A stretch of DNA of 64,000 nt from AWTP1-13 sp963770295 (lineage in GTDB: Bacteria; Pseudomonadota; Alphaproteobacteria; Rhizobiales; Hyphomicrobiaceae). Below the pieces are notes generated by a model. It worked only from the letters and a program-made list of their open reading frames with translations. It made no database searches and was not told where the DNA came from. The stretch spans positions 124,001 to 188,000 of the forward strand of contig CAVYPA010000003.1 of assembly GCA_963770295.1 (NCBI GenBank), given 5' to 3'. The translations under genes were made by a program, and so were the position numbers. Of this stretch, positions 1 to 10,465 are shown in pieces. Every line of letters begins with the position of its first letter. The first letter of the stretch is position 1.

Positions 1-567
1 ACGAAGTTGGCATCCGCGTCCGCGCCGAACTTCCGGATAGTCGAGGTCCAGCACCGCACTGCCCTTGTAGAGGCCGCAGGAGACGGCGGCCACATGATCG
101 CGCAGCACGCCGTCGCGGATCATATCACGCGTCTGCATCCACTTCAGGCAATCGTGCAGCGCCACCCAGGCGCCGGTGATAGCCGCCGTGCGAGTGCCGC
201 CGTCGGCCTGGATGACGTCGCAGTCGATGGAGATCTGCCGCTCGCCGAGCTTGGGCAGGTCGACCACTGCGCGCAGCGCGCGCCCGATCAGGCGCTGGAT
301 CTCTTGCGTGCGGCCCGAGGGATGGCCGGCGGTGGCTTCACGTCGGGTGCGATCGGTGGTGGCGCGCGGCAGCATGCCGTATTCCGCCGTCACCCAACCG
401 CGACCCTGCCCCTTGAGCCAGGGCGGCATGCGCTCTTCCAGGCTCGCCGTGCAGTGGACGTGGGTATTGCCGAATTTGATCAGGCAGGAGCCCTCGGCGT
501 GCATCGATACCGCACGCTCAATCGAGACGCGGCGTAACTCATCGGGCTTGCGCTTGGAGGGACGCAT
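1..567 (-). CDS. rph: ribonuclease PH, partial and frameshifted
   Basis: RNase PH trims tRNA 3' ends by phosphorolysis in the cytoplasm. The protein starts MRPSKRKPDELRRVSIE at the ATG at 567-565 and runs to the window edge with family motifs such as GRTQEIQRLIGRALRAVVDL, SIDCDVIQADGGTRTAAITG and SAVLDLDY. About 180 of the usual 240 residues are present. After DLDYPE the open frame turns into non-family sequence, while the neighbouring frame reads GADADANFV, the expected continuation. Removing one base of the doubled A at 28-29 (T on the coding strand) restores DLDYPEVGADADANFV, so one inserted base is likely. It is divergent from hrcA, an arrangement common in alphaproteobacteria. Identity is secure; whether the frameshift is real is not. 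Confidence 0.93.
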   Translation of the reverse strand, partial: MRPSKRKPDELRRVSIERAVSMHAEGSCLIKFGNTHVHCTASLEERMPPWLKGQGRGWVTAEYGMLPRATTDRTRREATAGHPSGRTQEIQRLIGRALRAVVDLPKLGERQISIDCDVIQADGGTRTAAITGAWVALHDCLKWMQTRDMIRDGVLRDHVAAVSCGLYKGSAVLDLDYPEVRRGRGCQLR

Positions 568-1410
568 GGCGCACTTCGGTCTCTAGCAGAGGAATTTGTC
601 GGGCGCACACTAAAGCGATCTTGCCCCCATTGGAAGCACTTCGGGCCGGCATTTGCGCGGCGCGCAAAGAGAATAAGACGACGGGGCCCAACCTGCTCCG
701 CCGCACGCCCAAACCTCCCGGTAGCGGGCGAGCGAGAAAGGCCAGAGGGAAAGACAAGCGGGAAACAAAGGCGAGTAGGGAAGGGCCAATGGGAAGGGCC
801 AATGGGAAGAGCCAATGGGAAGGGCCAGTGAGAAAGGCCAGTGAGAAAGGCCAGTGAGAAAGGCCAGTGAGAAAGGCCAGTGAGAAAGGCCGGTGGGAGA
901 GGTCTTGAGCGCGGAGGGGCGATTTGGGCCGGCGGATGGGCCTGAAGGATTGCGCGCGCAACCTAGATTGGGCGGCGAGGGCCCAGAGGATTAGGAGCTT
1001 GAGCAATGAGGACGGCTAGGCTGGTGCTGGGCGCCCGGCGCCGGCTCATCGGTTTCGCTTCCTGCCTCCCTTAGGTGCTCTAGAGCTCCAAGCCTCTCGA
1101 TTATTTTGGACACCTCTATCTGTCCGCGGCGGTCGCCATGGACGCTCTATCCCGGGCGCCGTCTTTGCCGGCCTCCTCGACCTCATGCTGCCCGACAAGG
1201 CCAGAGCAAGGCCAGTAGCAAAGAACGCCCCCAATGCCCCAGGACCGCCGCTGACCCCAATCGGTGCCCTTTTCACCGCGGTCGCCTGCTTGGCTCCCGG
1301 CCGGGGCGCCAGACAAAAGAGCCTCATCCGGTCCCCTCCACAGCTTCGTTTGACGAGGACGGGCGCTGGTCTCTAGACTCTTGGGCACCCGCAACCTCAC
1401 ATTTCGGCGC
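568..1410. other. rph-hrcA divergent intergenic region
   Basis: This 843-base gap between the divergent rph and hrcA genes has no reading frame that resembles a protein. It holds the 13-base tandem repeat described separately (736-896). I looked for a CIRCE operator (TTAGCACTC-N9-GAGTGCTAA) and for a heat-shock promoter in front of hrcA and found no convincing match. A weak TTGACG with TCTAGA 16 bases downstream, near 1349-1376, is the only sigma-70-like pair noticed. Confidence 0.6.
736..896. repeat. 13-base tandem repeat array
   Basis: Nine head-to-tail 13-base units occupy 780-896. Early units read GAAGGGCCAATGG and later ones GAAAGGCCAGTGA, four of them identical (832-883). Three more diverged units (736-774) precede them, separated by a five-base break. 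Thirteen is not a multiple of three, so any frame through it gives a 13-residue periodic peptide (LTGLSHWPFSLAF-like on the minus strand) that looks like an artefact. The gradient from diverged to identical units suggests expansion by slippage towards the rph-distal end. No coding or CRISPR character: there are no spacers. Confidence 0.95.
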
Positions 1411-2502
1411 ATGCACTCGGATAAGACGCTCGGCCGGTCAGGGTCGCTGGAGGCCCTCTCGGACCTGCAAAAGCTGAACGAACGCTCTCGCACCATTTTT
1501 CGCCAGATCGTCGAGAGCTATTTGGCCACCGGTGACCCCGTGGGCTCGCGCAACCTCGCGCGCCATTTGCCCATGACGCTGTCCCCCGCTTCGATCCGAA
1601 ACGTGATGTCGGACCTGGAGCACCTGGGCTACATCTATGCCCGCCACACCTCGGCCGGCCGTCTGCCCACCGAGGCTGGCCTGCGCTTGTTCGTCGACGG
1701 CCTGTTGGAGATCGGCGATCTCACCGATGAGGAACGCCGCCAGATCGAGGCCCAGATTGGCGTCAAGCGCGAGAAGTCGCTGCAGCAGGTCTTGAGCGAG
1801 GCCGGTGAGATGATCTCCGGTCTGTCCCACTGCGCCGGCCTCGTCATCAGTGACCGTCAGGTCGGCAAGCTCAAACACGTCGAGTTCGTGCAACTCGAGC
1901 CCGGCAAGGCGCTGGTGATCTTGGTCGGCGACGACCAGAGCGTCGAAAATCGCGTCATTGCGCTGCCGGCGGGGCTGCCCCCCTCCAGCCTGACGGAGGC
2001 CGCCAACTACCTCAATGCCCGCATCCGCGGCCTGACGCTCGGCGAGGCCAAGGCGCGCGTGGAGGCCGAGCTTGCCTCCGCAAAGGCCGAGCTCGACCAG
2101 CTGACGCAGAAAATCGTCGAGGCTGGGCTTGCTACCTGGTCGGGTGCACTCGGCGAGCAGAAAAGCCTCATCGTGCGCGGCCAGGCCAACCTGCTCAAAG
2201 ACGTCGATGGACTGGAGAATCTCGCTCGCATTCGCCAGTTGTTCGACGATCTCGAGGCCAAGCGTGATCTTGTGCAGCTGCTGGGGCTCGCCGAGCGCGG
2301 CGAAGGGGTGCATATCTTCATTGGCTCGGAAAACAAGCTGTTCTCGCTGTCGGGGTCATCCCTGATTGTGGCCCCATTCCAGGACAAACAACGACAGATT
2401 GTCGGCGTCCTTGGCGTTATCGGTCCAACCCGCCTCAATTACGCGCGCATCATTCCCATGGTGGACTATACGGCCAAGCTTGTGGGCCGCCTTCTGACTT
2501 GA
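1411..2502 (+). CDS. hrcA: heat-inducible transcription repressor HrcA
   Basis: HrcA represses chaperone operons by binding the CIRCE operator and is kept active by GroEL. The 363-residue product has the N-terminal winged-helix region (LNERSRTIFRQIVESYL, GDPVGSRNLARHLP, SPASIRNVMSDLEHLGY) followed by the family signature HTSAGRLPTEAGLRLFVDGL, then the GAF-like dimerisation domain ending MVDYTAKLVGRLL. The ATG at 1411 is chosen over an in-frame TTG at 1381 because the family has a short N-terminal extension. grpE follows 110 bases downstream. I see no CIRCE element in front of hrcA or dnaK; in alphaproteobacteria HrcA usually controls groESL, which is not in this window. Confidence 0.97.
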   Translation: MHSDKTLGRSGSLEALSDLQKLNERSRTIFRQIVESYLATGDPVGSRNLARHLPMTLSPASIRNVMSDLEHLGYIYARHTSAGRLPTEAGLRLFVDGLLEIGDLTDEERRQIEAQIGVKREKSLQQVLSEAGEMISGLSHCAGLVISDRQVGKLKHVEFVQLEPGKALVILVGDDQSVENRVIALPAGLPPSSLTEAANYLNARIRGLTLGEAKARVEAELASAKAELDQLTQKIVEAGLATWSGALGEQKSLIVRGQANLLKDVDGLENLARIRQLFDDLEAKRDLVQLLGLAERGEGVHIFIGSENKLFSLSGSSLIVAPFQDKQRQIVGVLGVIGPTRLNYARIIPMVDYTAKLVGRLLT

Positions 2503-2612
2503 TTTTTTCGGCGCTGCACGATATCGGCACGAACCCCAATTGCCCGTCGCCTCGTTCTGATCGTAAGGCAGCTCATCGGCAGGGCGCGCGCCTTGCCAGC
2601 AACGCGGAAAAG

Positions 2613-3281
2613 ATGATGCATCAACCACCGCCCGACGAGTCCGACCCGAACCGGCCGAGCCCCGGAGCCGCGTCTTCCGGCCAAGCTGCCGAGCCGCCGG
2701 CGGCCGGTGCCGCGGCGGGCGAGGGGCAGCGCAACGTGCACGATGTGATCGCCGCGTTGCAGGCCGAGGCCGCCGACTACAAGGACAGGTGGATGCGGGC
2801 CCAGGCCGAGACGGAGAACGTGCGCAAACGCTACGAGCGCGAGAAGGAAGAGACCGCCAAATACGCCATCACCAAGTTCGCGCGCGACATCGTCAACGTC
2901 GGCGACAATTTCCAGCGCGCGATCGATGCGGTCCCCGCCGGGGCCGCCGAGCGTGAGCCGGCGCTCAAGAGCTTTCTTGAGGGTGTCACGCTGACCGAGC
3001 GCGAGCTGCTCAACATCCTGGAGCGCCACGGCATCAAGCGTCTCAACCCGAAAGACGAACCCTTCAACCCGCACCTGCATCAGGCGATGATGGAGGTCCC
3101 CCGCAGCGACATTGCACCCGGTACCATCGTGCAGGTCTTCCAGCCGGGCTTTACCATCGAGGATCGGGTGCTGCGCCCGGCGATGGTCGTGGTCGCCAAG
3201 GCCGAGCCAAGGCCCGCCGAGGCGCGCCCGGCCGCCGCCAACGACGACACCCCACCCAATGGTCAGGGCGGCACGCCCTAG
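2613..3281 (+). CDS. grpE: nucleotide exchange factor GrpE
   Basis: GrpE releases ADP from DnaK during the chaperone cycle. The 222-residue protein has a Pro/Ala-rich disordered start (about residues 1-45), a long helical coiled-coil region (AAEAADYKDRWMRAQAETENV style, residues 48-95), and the beta domain with NPHLHQAMMEVP and PGTIVQVFQPGFTIEDRVLRPA, the characteristic GrpE motifs. The tail is Pro/Ala-rich. Two adjacent ATG codons occur at 2613 and 2616; the open frame extends further upstream but the sequence there does not resemble GrpE. It lies between hrcA and the convergent alkB gene. Confidence 0.96.
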   Translation: MMHQPPPDESDPNRPSPGAASSGQAAEPPAAGAAAGEGQRNVHDVIAALQAEAADYKDRWMRAQAETENVRKRYEREKEETAKYAITKFARDIVNVGDNFQRAIDAVPAGAAEREPALKSFLEGVTLTERELLNILERHGIKRLNPKDEPFNPHLHQAMMEVPRSDIAPGTIVQVFQPGFTIEDRVLRPAMVVVAKAEPRPAEARPAAANDDTPPNGQGGTP

Positions 3282-3311
3282 CGCGCCGACCTTGCGGGAT
3301 GCTGCGCGGCC

Positions 3312-3953
3312 CTAGGTCGGGCGTACGCGGCGCAGTGTGAGGTTGAAGCGCCCGCCTTCCTCGACCAGGGCCGAGCTGCCGGGGGCGATGCGGTCGACCC
3401 CGTGGTAGGCGAGGCGGGCGGCGCCGCCCAGGACCACGACATCGCCCGACTTTAAGATCAGGCGGTGCTTGCGGTCGCGGCGGCTGGGCCCGCCGACGTG
3501 GAAGATGGCCTCATCGCCGAGCGAGACGGAGACGACGGGGGCGGATCTATTGGCCTCGTCGGCGTCACGGTGCGTGCCCATCTTGGCGCCGGCGGTGTAG
3601 TAGTTGATGAGACAGGCCTCGGGACGTGGCGCCCCATTGGCGACCTCGTCCCACAGCGCCAACAGGCGGGGAGGGATGGCGGGCCAGGCCTGCCCAGTGG
3701 CGGGATGCTGCGCCTGATAGCGATAGCCGTCTTTTGCGTCCGAGACCCAGCCGAGCGTGCCGCAATTGCTCATGCGTACAGAAAAGGCGCGACCCGTGCG
3801 GGGCATGGTGGGAACAAACAGGGGAGCCAGGCGAATTACGGCGCGGATTTCGCCGATCAGCCGGGCTTGCTCCGCCCCGTCCAGCCGGCCCGGCAGGTAG
3901 CGAAAGCCGGCAGGGGGCGCCGGTTCGGGGGATATTTTGTGGCAGCTGTACAT
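3312..3953 (-). CDS. alkB: AlkB-type 2-oxoglutarate/Fe(II) DNA dioxygenase
   Basis: AlkB reverses N-alkyl damage in DNA and RNA by oxidative demethylation. The 213-residue product is the length of E. coli AlkB. Visible motifs are the substrate-side segment MSNCGTLGWVSD, the LINYYTAGAKMGTHRDADE segment with the first two iron ligands (HxD), VVSVSLGDEAIFHVGG, the third ligand in AYHGVDRI, and RFNLTLRRVR with the 2-oxoglutarate-binding arginines. It converges on grpE with 30 bases between them and is divergent from dnaK. No LexA or Ada box was recognised in the shared 200-base upstream region. Confidence 0.93.
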   Translation of the reverse strand: MYSCHKISPEPAPPAGFRYLPGRLDGAEQARLIGEIRAVIRLAPLFVPTMPRTGRAFSVRMSNCGTLGWVSDAKDGYRYQAQHPATGQAWPAIPPRLLALWDEVANGAPRPEACLINYYTAGAKMGTHRDADEANRSAPVVSVSLGDEAIFHVGGPSRRDRKHRLILKSGDVVVLGGAARLAYHGVDRIAPGSSALVEEGGRFNLTLRRVRPT

Positions 3954-4001
3954 CGATCAACGGGTTCGTGACAATTGCCGGGTGAGGCCTCGCTCGCGAC
4001 C

Positions 4002-4030
4002 GTTGCAGCCCCAAATCCGCCCCACTATAT
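4002..4030 (+). promoter_or_regulatory. possible RpoH-type heat-shock promoter of dnaK
   Basis: GTTG at 4002-4005 and ACTATAT at 4024-4030 are separated by 18 bases. This partly matches the alphaproteobacterial sigma-32 pattern CTTG-N17-CYTATNT, with one mismatch in each half and one extra spacer base. It lies 124 bases upstream of the dnaK start. The position fits; the match is imperfect. Confidence 0.35.
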
Positions 4031-4153
4031 AACGCCAGACAAGCAATCGCAGCTCTAGGGGACCGTTCTCAAGGCTCCATACTGGGCCCTGGGCACCGGA
4101 TGCCGAGTTTTTGGGTCCGGACGGTCTGCCGCAAAAGAGAGGACAAAGACGAC

Positions 4154-6088
<1,935 letters not shown>

Positions 6089-6231
6089 GCTGAGGGATTA
6101 ATCATGCAAGCCCTCGTCCGGCCAGCACTCGCGATAAAGACGATGCGCTGGTAGGGCGGGGGCTTGTCTCACGTACGGCCGACCGCGTGGAGCTGCCCGC
6201 GTCAGACGGCGAGAATTGGAAACTCAGGCCC

Positions 6232-7371
6232 ATGGCCAAGCGCGACTACTACGACGTTTTGGGGATTAGCCGAGGGGCAAGCGAACAGGATATCAAGTCG
6301 GCCTTCCGCCGGCTCGCCAAGGATTGCCACCCCGACCGCAATGCCAGCGACAAGAGCGCCGAGCAAAAGTTCAAGGAGCTGAACGAGGCCTACGAGGCCT
6401 TGAAGGACCCGCAGAAGCGGGCGGCCTATGACCAGTTCGGCCACGCCGCATTCGACGGCCGCGGCGGGCATGGCCACGGTTTCGGGCCGGATTTCGCTTC
6501 CTCGATGTCGGACATCTTCGATGATCTGTTCGGCGAGTTCATGGGCGGGCGGCGCGGCGGTGGCGCCCGGCGCTCCGGCCGCGAACGCGGCGCCGACCTG
6601 CGCTACAACATGGAAGTCAGCTTGCGGGAGGCCTACAGCGGCAAGACCGCGCAAATCCGGGTGCCGACCAGCGTGACCTGCGAGGGTTGCACGGGCACCG
6701 GCGCCAATCCCGGTACCAAACCCTCGACCTGCCCCACCTGCGGTGGCATCGGCAAGGTGCGCGCGAGCCAGGGCTTCTTTACCATCGAGCGGACTTGTCC
6801 GGGTTGCCACGGTCGCGGCGAGATCATCTCCGATCCGTGCGGCGATTGCGGCGGCAAAGGCCGGGTGGTTAAGGAGCGCCAGCTCTCCGTCAATATCCCA
6901 GCGGGCGTTGAGGACGGCACGCGTATTCGCCTCGCCGGCGAGGGCGAAGCCGGGCTACGCGGCGGTCCCGCCGGTGATCTTTATATTTTCCTGTCGATCA
7001 AGCCGCACGAGTTCTTTCAGCGCGACGGCGCCGACATCTTCTGCCGCGTGCCGATTTCCATGACCACGGCGGCGCTGGGCGGCCAGATCGATGTTCCCAC
7101 CATCGATAACGGCAAAACGCGGGTCAAGGTGCCGGAGGGTACCGAGAGCGGCAAGCAGTTCCGCCTCAAGGGCAAGGGCATGCCGGTGTTGCGCTCCAAG
7201 GTCACGGGCGACATGTACATCCAGGTTGAGGTCGAGACGCCCAAGAGCCTCAACGCGCGCCAGCGTCAGTTGCTCGAGGAATTCGAGCGCGAGAGCAATC
7301 GCGAGACCTCACCGCATTCCTCCGGCTTTTTTGCCAAGATGAAGGAATTCTTCGAGGGCAAGGCCACTTGA
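6232..7371 (+). CDS. dnaJ: chaperone protein DnaJ (type I Hsp40)
   Basis: DnaJ delivers substrates to DnaK and stimulates its ATPase. The 379-residue product has the J domain MAKRDYYDVLGISRGA with the catalytic HPD (CHPDRNASDK), a Gly-rich linker (RGGHGHGFG, MGGRRGGGARR), the four zinc-binding repeats CEGCTGTG, CPTCGGIG, CPGCHGRG and CGDCGGKG, and the C-terminal peptide-binding domains. The ATG at 6232 is chosen because the J domain begins there; the open frame extends 15 codons upstream without similarity. It is convergent with rimM, 13 bases apart. dapB, a frequent neighbour in related genomes, is absent. Confidence 0.99.
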   Translation: MAKRDYYDVLGISRGASEQDIKSAFRRLAKDCHPDRNASDKSAEQKFKELNEAYEALKDPQKRAAYDQFGHAAFDGRGGHGHGFGPDFASSMSDIFDDLFGEFMGGRRGGGARRSGRERGADLRYNMEVSLREAYSGKTAQIRVPTSVTCEGCTGTGANPGTKPSTCPTCGGIGKVRASQGFFTIERTCPGCHGRGEIISDPCGDCGGKGRVVKERQLSVNIPAGVEDGTRIRLAGEGEAGLRGGPAGDLYIFLSIKPHEFFQRDGADIFCRVPISMTTAALGGQIDVPTIDNGKTRVKVPEGTESGKQFRLKGKGMPVLRSKVTGDMYIQVEVETPKSLNARQRQLLEEFERESNRETSPHSSGFFAKMKEFFEGKAT

Positions 7372-7384
7372 GGGCGCAGGGCCA

Positions 7385-7930
7385 CTAGTCCGTCGCCGGC
7401 GGTGCCTGATGCACGGGCGGCATCACAACCACCGCGCGGCCGGCGGTGACATCCAAAGTCGGCACGGTGGCCGCGGTGAACGCCACCAGCTCGGTCTTGC
7501 CAGACCCCGCCAACCGGATCTCGATCAAATCACCGGCGCCGAAATTGTGCACGGCGCTGATGTGTCCGAGCACCCGGCCCTCGAGATCGACGGCGAGCAT
7601 GCCGATCAGGTCGGCGTGATAGAACTCCTCCTCCGCGGCTGGCGGCAGGCGCGCACGGGCGACGTAGAGCTCCATCCCCGTGAGGGCTTCGGCGGCGGTG
7701 CGGTCGCCGACACCCGCCAGGCGCGCCACCACGCCTTTGGCCGTCGGTTTGGCGCGCGTGATCGTGATGGTCTTGCCGCCGTCGGCATCCGAGAGCGGCC
7801 CATAGGCGGCGATGCCTTCCGGGACCTTGGCAAAGGACTGGATCAGCACCTCGCCCTTGAGCCCATGCGCGCCGGCGATGCGGCCGAGGAGGATGCGGTG
7901 GGAAGCGTCCTCGGCCACGCCGCGCCTCAT
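7385..7930 (-). CDS. rimM: ribosome maturation factor RimM
   Basis: RimM helps assemble the 30S head near ribosomal protein S19. The 181-residue protein has the N-terminal beta-barrel (ILLGRIAGAHGLKGEVLIQSF) and the PRC-barrel domain (EEFYHADLIGMLAVDLEG, GHISAVHNFGAGDLIEIRL), then a short Pro-rich tail. Its ATG overlaps the rpsP stop codon by four bases (ATGA), so the two are almost certainly translationally coupled in a ffh-rpsP-rimM operon. The usual next gene, trmD, is not here; it lies about 31 kb away at 38237-38977. Confidence 0.96.
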   Translation of the reverse strand: MRRGVAEDASHRILLGRIAGAHGLKGEVLIQSFAKVPEGIAAYGPLSDADGGKTITITRAKPTAKGVVARLAGVGDRTAAEALTGMELYVARARLPPAAEEEFYHADLIGMLAVDLEGRVLGHISAVHNFGAGDLIEIRLAGSGKTELVAFTAATVPTLDVTAGRAVVVMPPVHQAPPATD

Positions 7931-8298
7931 GCCGACTTGGCTTCGCCCGCCTCGGCCTTCTTGGCCGCGGCCTCGGCGGCCGCCGCTTCACGCTCCAAGC
8001 GCTTTTTCTTGGGCTTTCCCTTATCAGGATTGTTGCCTTGGGTGCGCTTGGCGAGGCCAGCGGCATCGAGAAAACGCAGCACGCGATCGGTCGGCTGCGC
8101 TCCGACGGCGAGCCAGTGCTTGGCACGCTCCACGTTGAGCTTGACGCGATCGGCGTTGTCCTTGGGCAGGAGCGGGTTGTGCGTGCCGATCTGCTCAATG
8201 TAGCGACCGTCGCGGGGCGAGGCGGAATCGGCGACCACGATGTAGAAGTAGGGTCGCTTCTTGGTGCCTCCGCGCGAGAGACGTATCTTAACGGCCAT
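7927..8298 (-). CDS. rpsP: 30S ribosomal protein S16
   Basis: S16 is a primary assembly protein of the 30S subunit. The 123-residue product begins MAVKIRLSRGGTKKRPYFYI and contains DGRYIEQIGTHNPLL and VKLNVERAKHWLAVGAQPTD, the conserved S16 core. A Lys/Ala-rich C-terminal extension of about 40 residues follows (GNNPDKGKPKKKRLE, then EAAAAEAAAKKAEAG), as is usual in alphaproteobacteria. It lies 56 bases downstream of ffh and overlaps rimM by four bases. Confidence 0.98.
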   Translation of the reverse strand: MAVKIRLSRGGTKKRPYFYIVVADSASPRDGRYIEQIGTHNPLLPKDNADRVKLNVERAKHWLAVGAQPTDRVLRFLDAAGLAKRTQGNNPDKGKPKKKRLEREAAAAEAAAKKAEAGEAKSA

Positions 8299-8354
8299 GC
8301 TTATCTCCTAGGTTGTTGAGCGGTTGTTTAAGTTTTCAAGCGGCATGCAGGTGA

Positions 8355-9917
8355 CTACTTCTTCTTGCCCGGCAGTCCGGGCAAGCCCGGCAGCCGTGGC
8401 ATGCCCCCGCCCAAACCCGGCAGGCCCGGCAGTTTCGGCATGGGCCCGCTGCCCAATCCCGGCAGCCCCTTGGGCAAACCACCCCTCAAGTCCTTGGGTA
8501 GCTTCTCCAGCACCTTGGGATCGAGGCGCGCCAGGTCGGCCTGCATCTTTTCCAGTTCGGCGGGGCTCGGCGCCGCGCCGCCACCCTTGCCCATCATGCG
8601 CTGCATGAGGCCGCCCCGCTGCTTGCCCATTAGCTTCATCATGTCCGCCATCTGACGGTGCATCTTGAGCAGGCGATTGACGTCCTCGGGTCGGGTTCCC
8701 GAGCCCGCCGCGATACGGCGCTTGCGCTTGCCATCGAGCATCTTTGGGTTGCGCCGCTCCCTCGGCGTCATCGACGAAATAATGGCGCGCTGGCGCTTGA
8801 TGATGCTGTTATCGAGATTGGCGTCGTCGATTTGCCGCTTGATCTTGCCGATGCCGGGCAGCATCGCCAGCATGCTGGACATGCCGCCGAGCCGCTCCAT
8901 CTGCTTGAGCTGATCGGCTAGGTCTTCCAGATCGAAGGCGCCCTTGCGCAGCTTCTCGGCAATGCTGTGCGCCTTCTCGAGGTCGATCGTCTGGGCGGCT
9001 TTCTCCACCAGGCTGACCACATCGCCCATGCCCAGAATGCGCCCGGCAATGCGCTGCGGATGAAAATCTTCAAGCGCATCCCACTTCTCGCCGACACCGA
9101 CGAGCTTGATGGGTTTGCCGGTCACGGCGCGCATGCTGAGCGCGGCACCGCCGCGGCCATCGCCATCGACGCGCGTCAGCACGATGCCGGTGATGCCGAC
9201 CCGCTCATCGAAGCTCTTGGCAAGCTTGACGGCGTCCTGGCCGGTGAGCGAATCGGCGACGAGCAGGGTCTCGTGCGGATGCGCGATGCGGCTCACCTCG
9301 GCCGATTCCTGCATCAGCGCTTCGTCGATATGGATGCGGCCGGCGGTGTCGAGCAGCACCACGTCATAGCCGGCCAGGCGCGAGGCATCCAAGGCGCGCT
9401 GGGCGATCTGCTGGGGCGTTTGTCCCGCCACGATCGGCAAGGTGTCGACCTTGGTCTGCTCGCCCAAAACCCGCAACTGCTCCTGGGCCGCCGGCCGGCG
9501 CGTGTCGAGCGAGGCCATCAGCACCTTCTTCTTGTCGCGGTTGCTCAGCCGGTAGCCGATTTTGGCGCAGGTGGTGGTCTTGCCCGAACCCTGCAGGCCG
9601 ACCAGCATGATCGTCACCGGAGGCTGGGCGGCAAGGTCGATGGGCTCCGCCTCCGAGCCCAGCATGCGCACGAGCTCATCATGCACGATCTTGACCACCA
9701 TCTGGCCCGGCGTGATCGACTTGATCACCTCTTGGCCGATCGCCTTTGCCTTCACGTTCTCGATGAAGTCGCGCACCACCTCCAGCGCCACGTCGGCTTC
9801 CAACAGTGCCCGGCGGACCTCGCGCATGGCCTCGGCCACGTCGCTGTCGCTGAGCGACCCGCGCCGGGTCAGTTTATCGAAGATGCCCGAGAGGCGATCT
9901 GACAGCGATTGGAACAT
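8355..9917 (-). CDS. ffh: signal recognition particle protein Ffh (SRP54)
   Basis: Ffh binds signal sequences and 4.5S RNA and targets ribosomes to FtsY at the membrane. The 520-residue protein has the N domain (MFQSLSDRLSGIFDKL), the G domain with Walker A VGLQGSGKTTTCAKIGYRL, DTRRPAAQEQLRVL, DTAGR, TRVDGDGRGGAALS, and a Met-rich M domain (MHRQMADMMKLMGKQRGG). The tail is unusual: about 45 residues of Pro/Gly/Leu repeats such as LPGLPGLGGGMPRLPGLPG before PGKKK. It is the first gene of the ffh-rpsP-rimM cluster. The 4.5S RNA gene was not found in the window. Confidence 0.98.
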   Translation of the reverse strand: MFQSLSDRLSGIFDKLTRRGSLSDSDVAEAMREVRRALLEADVALEVVRDFIENVKAKAIGQEVIKSITPGQMVVKIVHDELVRMLGSEAEPIDLAAQPPVTIMLVGLQGSGKTTTCAKIGYRLSNRDKKKVLMASLDTRRPAAQEQLRVLGEQTKVDTLPIVAGQTPQQIAQRALDASRLAGYDVVLLDTAGRIHIDEALMQESAEVSRIAHPHETLLVADSLTGQDAVKLAKSFDERVGITGIVLTRVDGDGRGGAALSMRAVTGKPIKLVGVGEKWDALEDFHPQRIAGRILGMGDVVSLVEKAAQTIDLEKAHSIAEKLRKGAFDLEDLADQLKQMERLGGMSSMLAMLPGIGKIKRQIDDANLDNSIIKRQRAIISSMTPRERRNPKMLDGKRKRRIAAGSGTRPEDVNRLLKMHRQMADMMKLMGKQRGGLMQRMMGKGGGAAPSPAELEKMQADLARLDPKVLEKLPKDLRGGLPKGLPGLGSGPMPKLPGLPGLGGGMPRLPGLPGLPGKKK

Positions 9918-10345
9918 TTAGGCTCCAGCAGCAGCTGCGGTTGCGATTGGGCGTGCCCGGCCGGCGCCCGCGGCAGGGGTCTTTTCGCGCGCGGCGGCGC
10001 ACACGCGCTTGCGCCCTGCGACCCCGCCACGCCCCGCGCCCCGGGCGCCCCGGCCACGCGCGCCTGGGCCCCTCCCGATCGGGGGGAGCGATGATCGCTG
10101 CTGTCGACAAAAACTCGCCACCGCGCCGATCCGGTCTGTCCAAGAGAACGACCCAAATAAGAACGCGCGCCCGCGGGCGCAACGCGCTGGCGGACGTTGA
10201 CCTCCTGGCCCCCGGTCGCGGCGCCAAGGCCCGACCCGTGCCAGGCGGCGGCTCGTTGTCACGGGGCCGTCTGGATTTGGCCGCACCATCGTTGAAGGTT
10301 GCGCGCCTGTCAACCTGCGAGGCGGCGCGCGCGCAATTCAGCACG
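9918..10345. other. ffh-rplU divergent intergenic region
   Basis: These 428 GC-rich bases separate divergent ffh and rplU. Open frames here are Arg/Pro/Ala-rich on both strands with no recognisable family and look like compositional artefacts. I searched by eye for a tRNA or the SRP RNA and saw none. The rplU promoter lies at its right edge. Confidence 0.5.
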
Positions 10346-10374
10346 TTGACTTTGCGCCTCCCCTCCACGATAGT
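10346..10374 (+). promoter_or_regulatory. sigma-70-type promoter of rplU-rpmA
   Basis: TTGACT (10346-10351) is separated by 17 bases from GATAGT (10369-10374), giving five and four matches to the two consensus hexamers with optimal spacing. Transcription would begin near 10381, leaving a leader of about 85 bases before rplU. No other candidate in this intergenic region is as good. Confidence 0.6.
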
Positions 10375-10465
10375 GCGCGCCGACCCGAGCCACGTCCCTC
10401 GTGCGCGCGAATCCCGTGTGCGCGATTGACTGTCATTTGCAGCGGGAAATCTAGGGAATTCAAAG

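Noticed and set aside
736..896. CRISPR array
   Set aside because: The 13-base units are directly contiguous with no spacers, far too short for CRISPR repeats, and no cas genes are nearby.
1380..1411. CIRCE operator in front of hrcA
   Set aside because: No TTAGCACTC/GAGTGCTAA-type inverted repeat is present here or before dnaK.
1438..2313. Long minus-strand frame opposite hrcA (291 codons)
   Set aside because: It is a GC-rich antisense shadow; the plus strand encodes a complete HrcA.
9941..10429. Arg/Pro-rich frame between ffh and rplU as a gene
   Set aside because: No family resemblance, no ribosome-binding site, and similar junk frames exist on the opposite strand.
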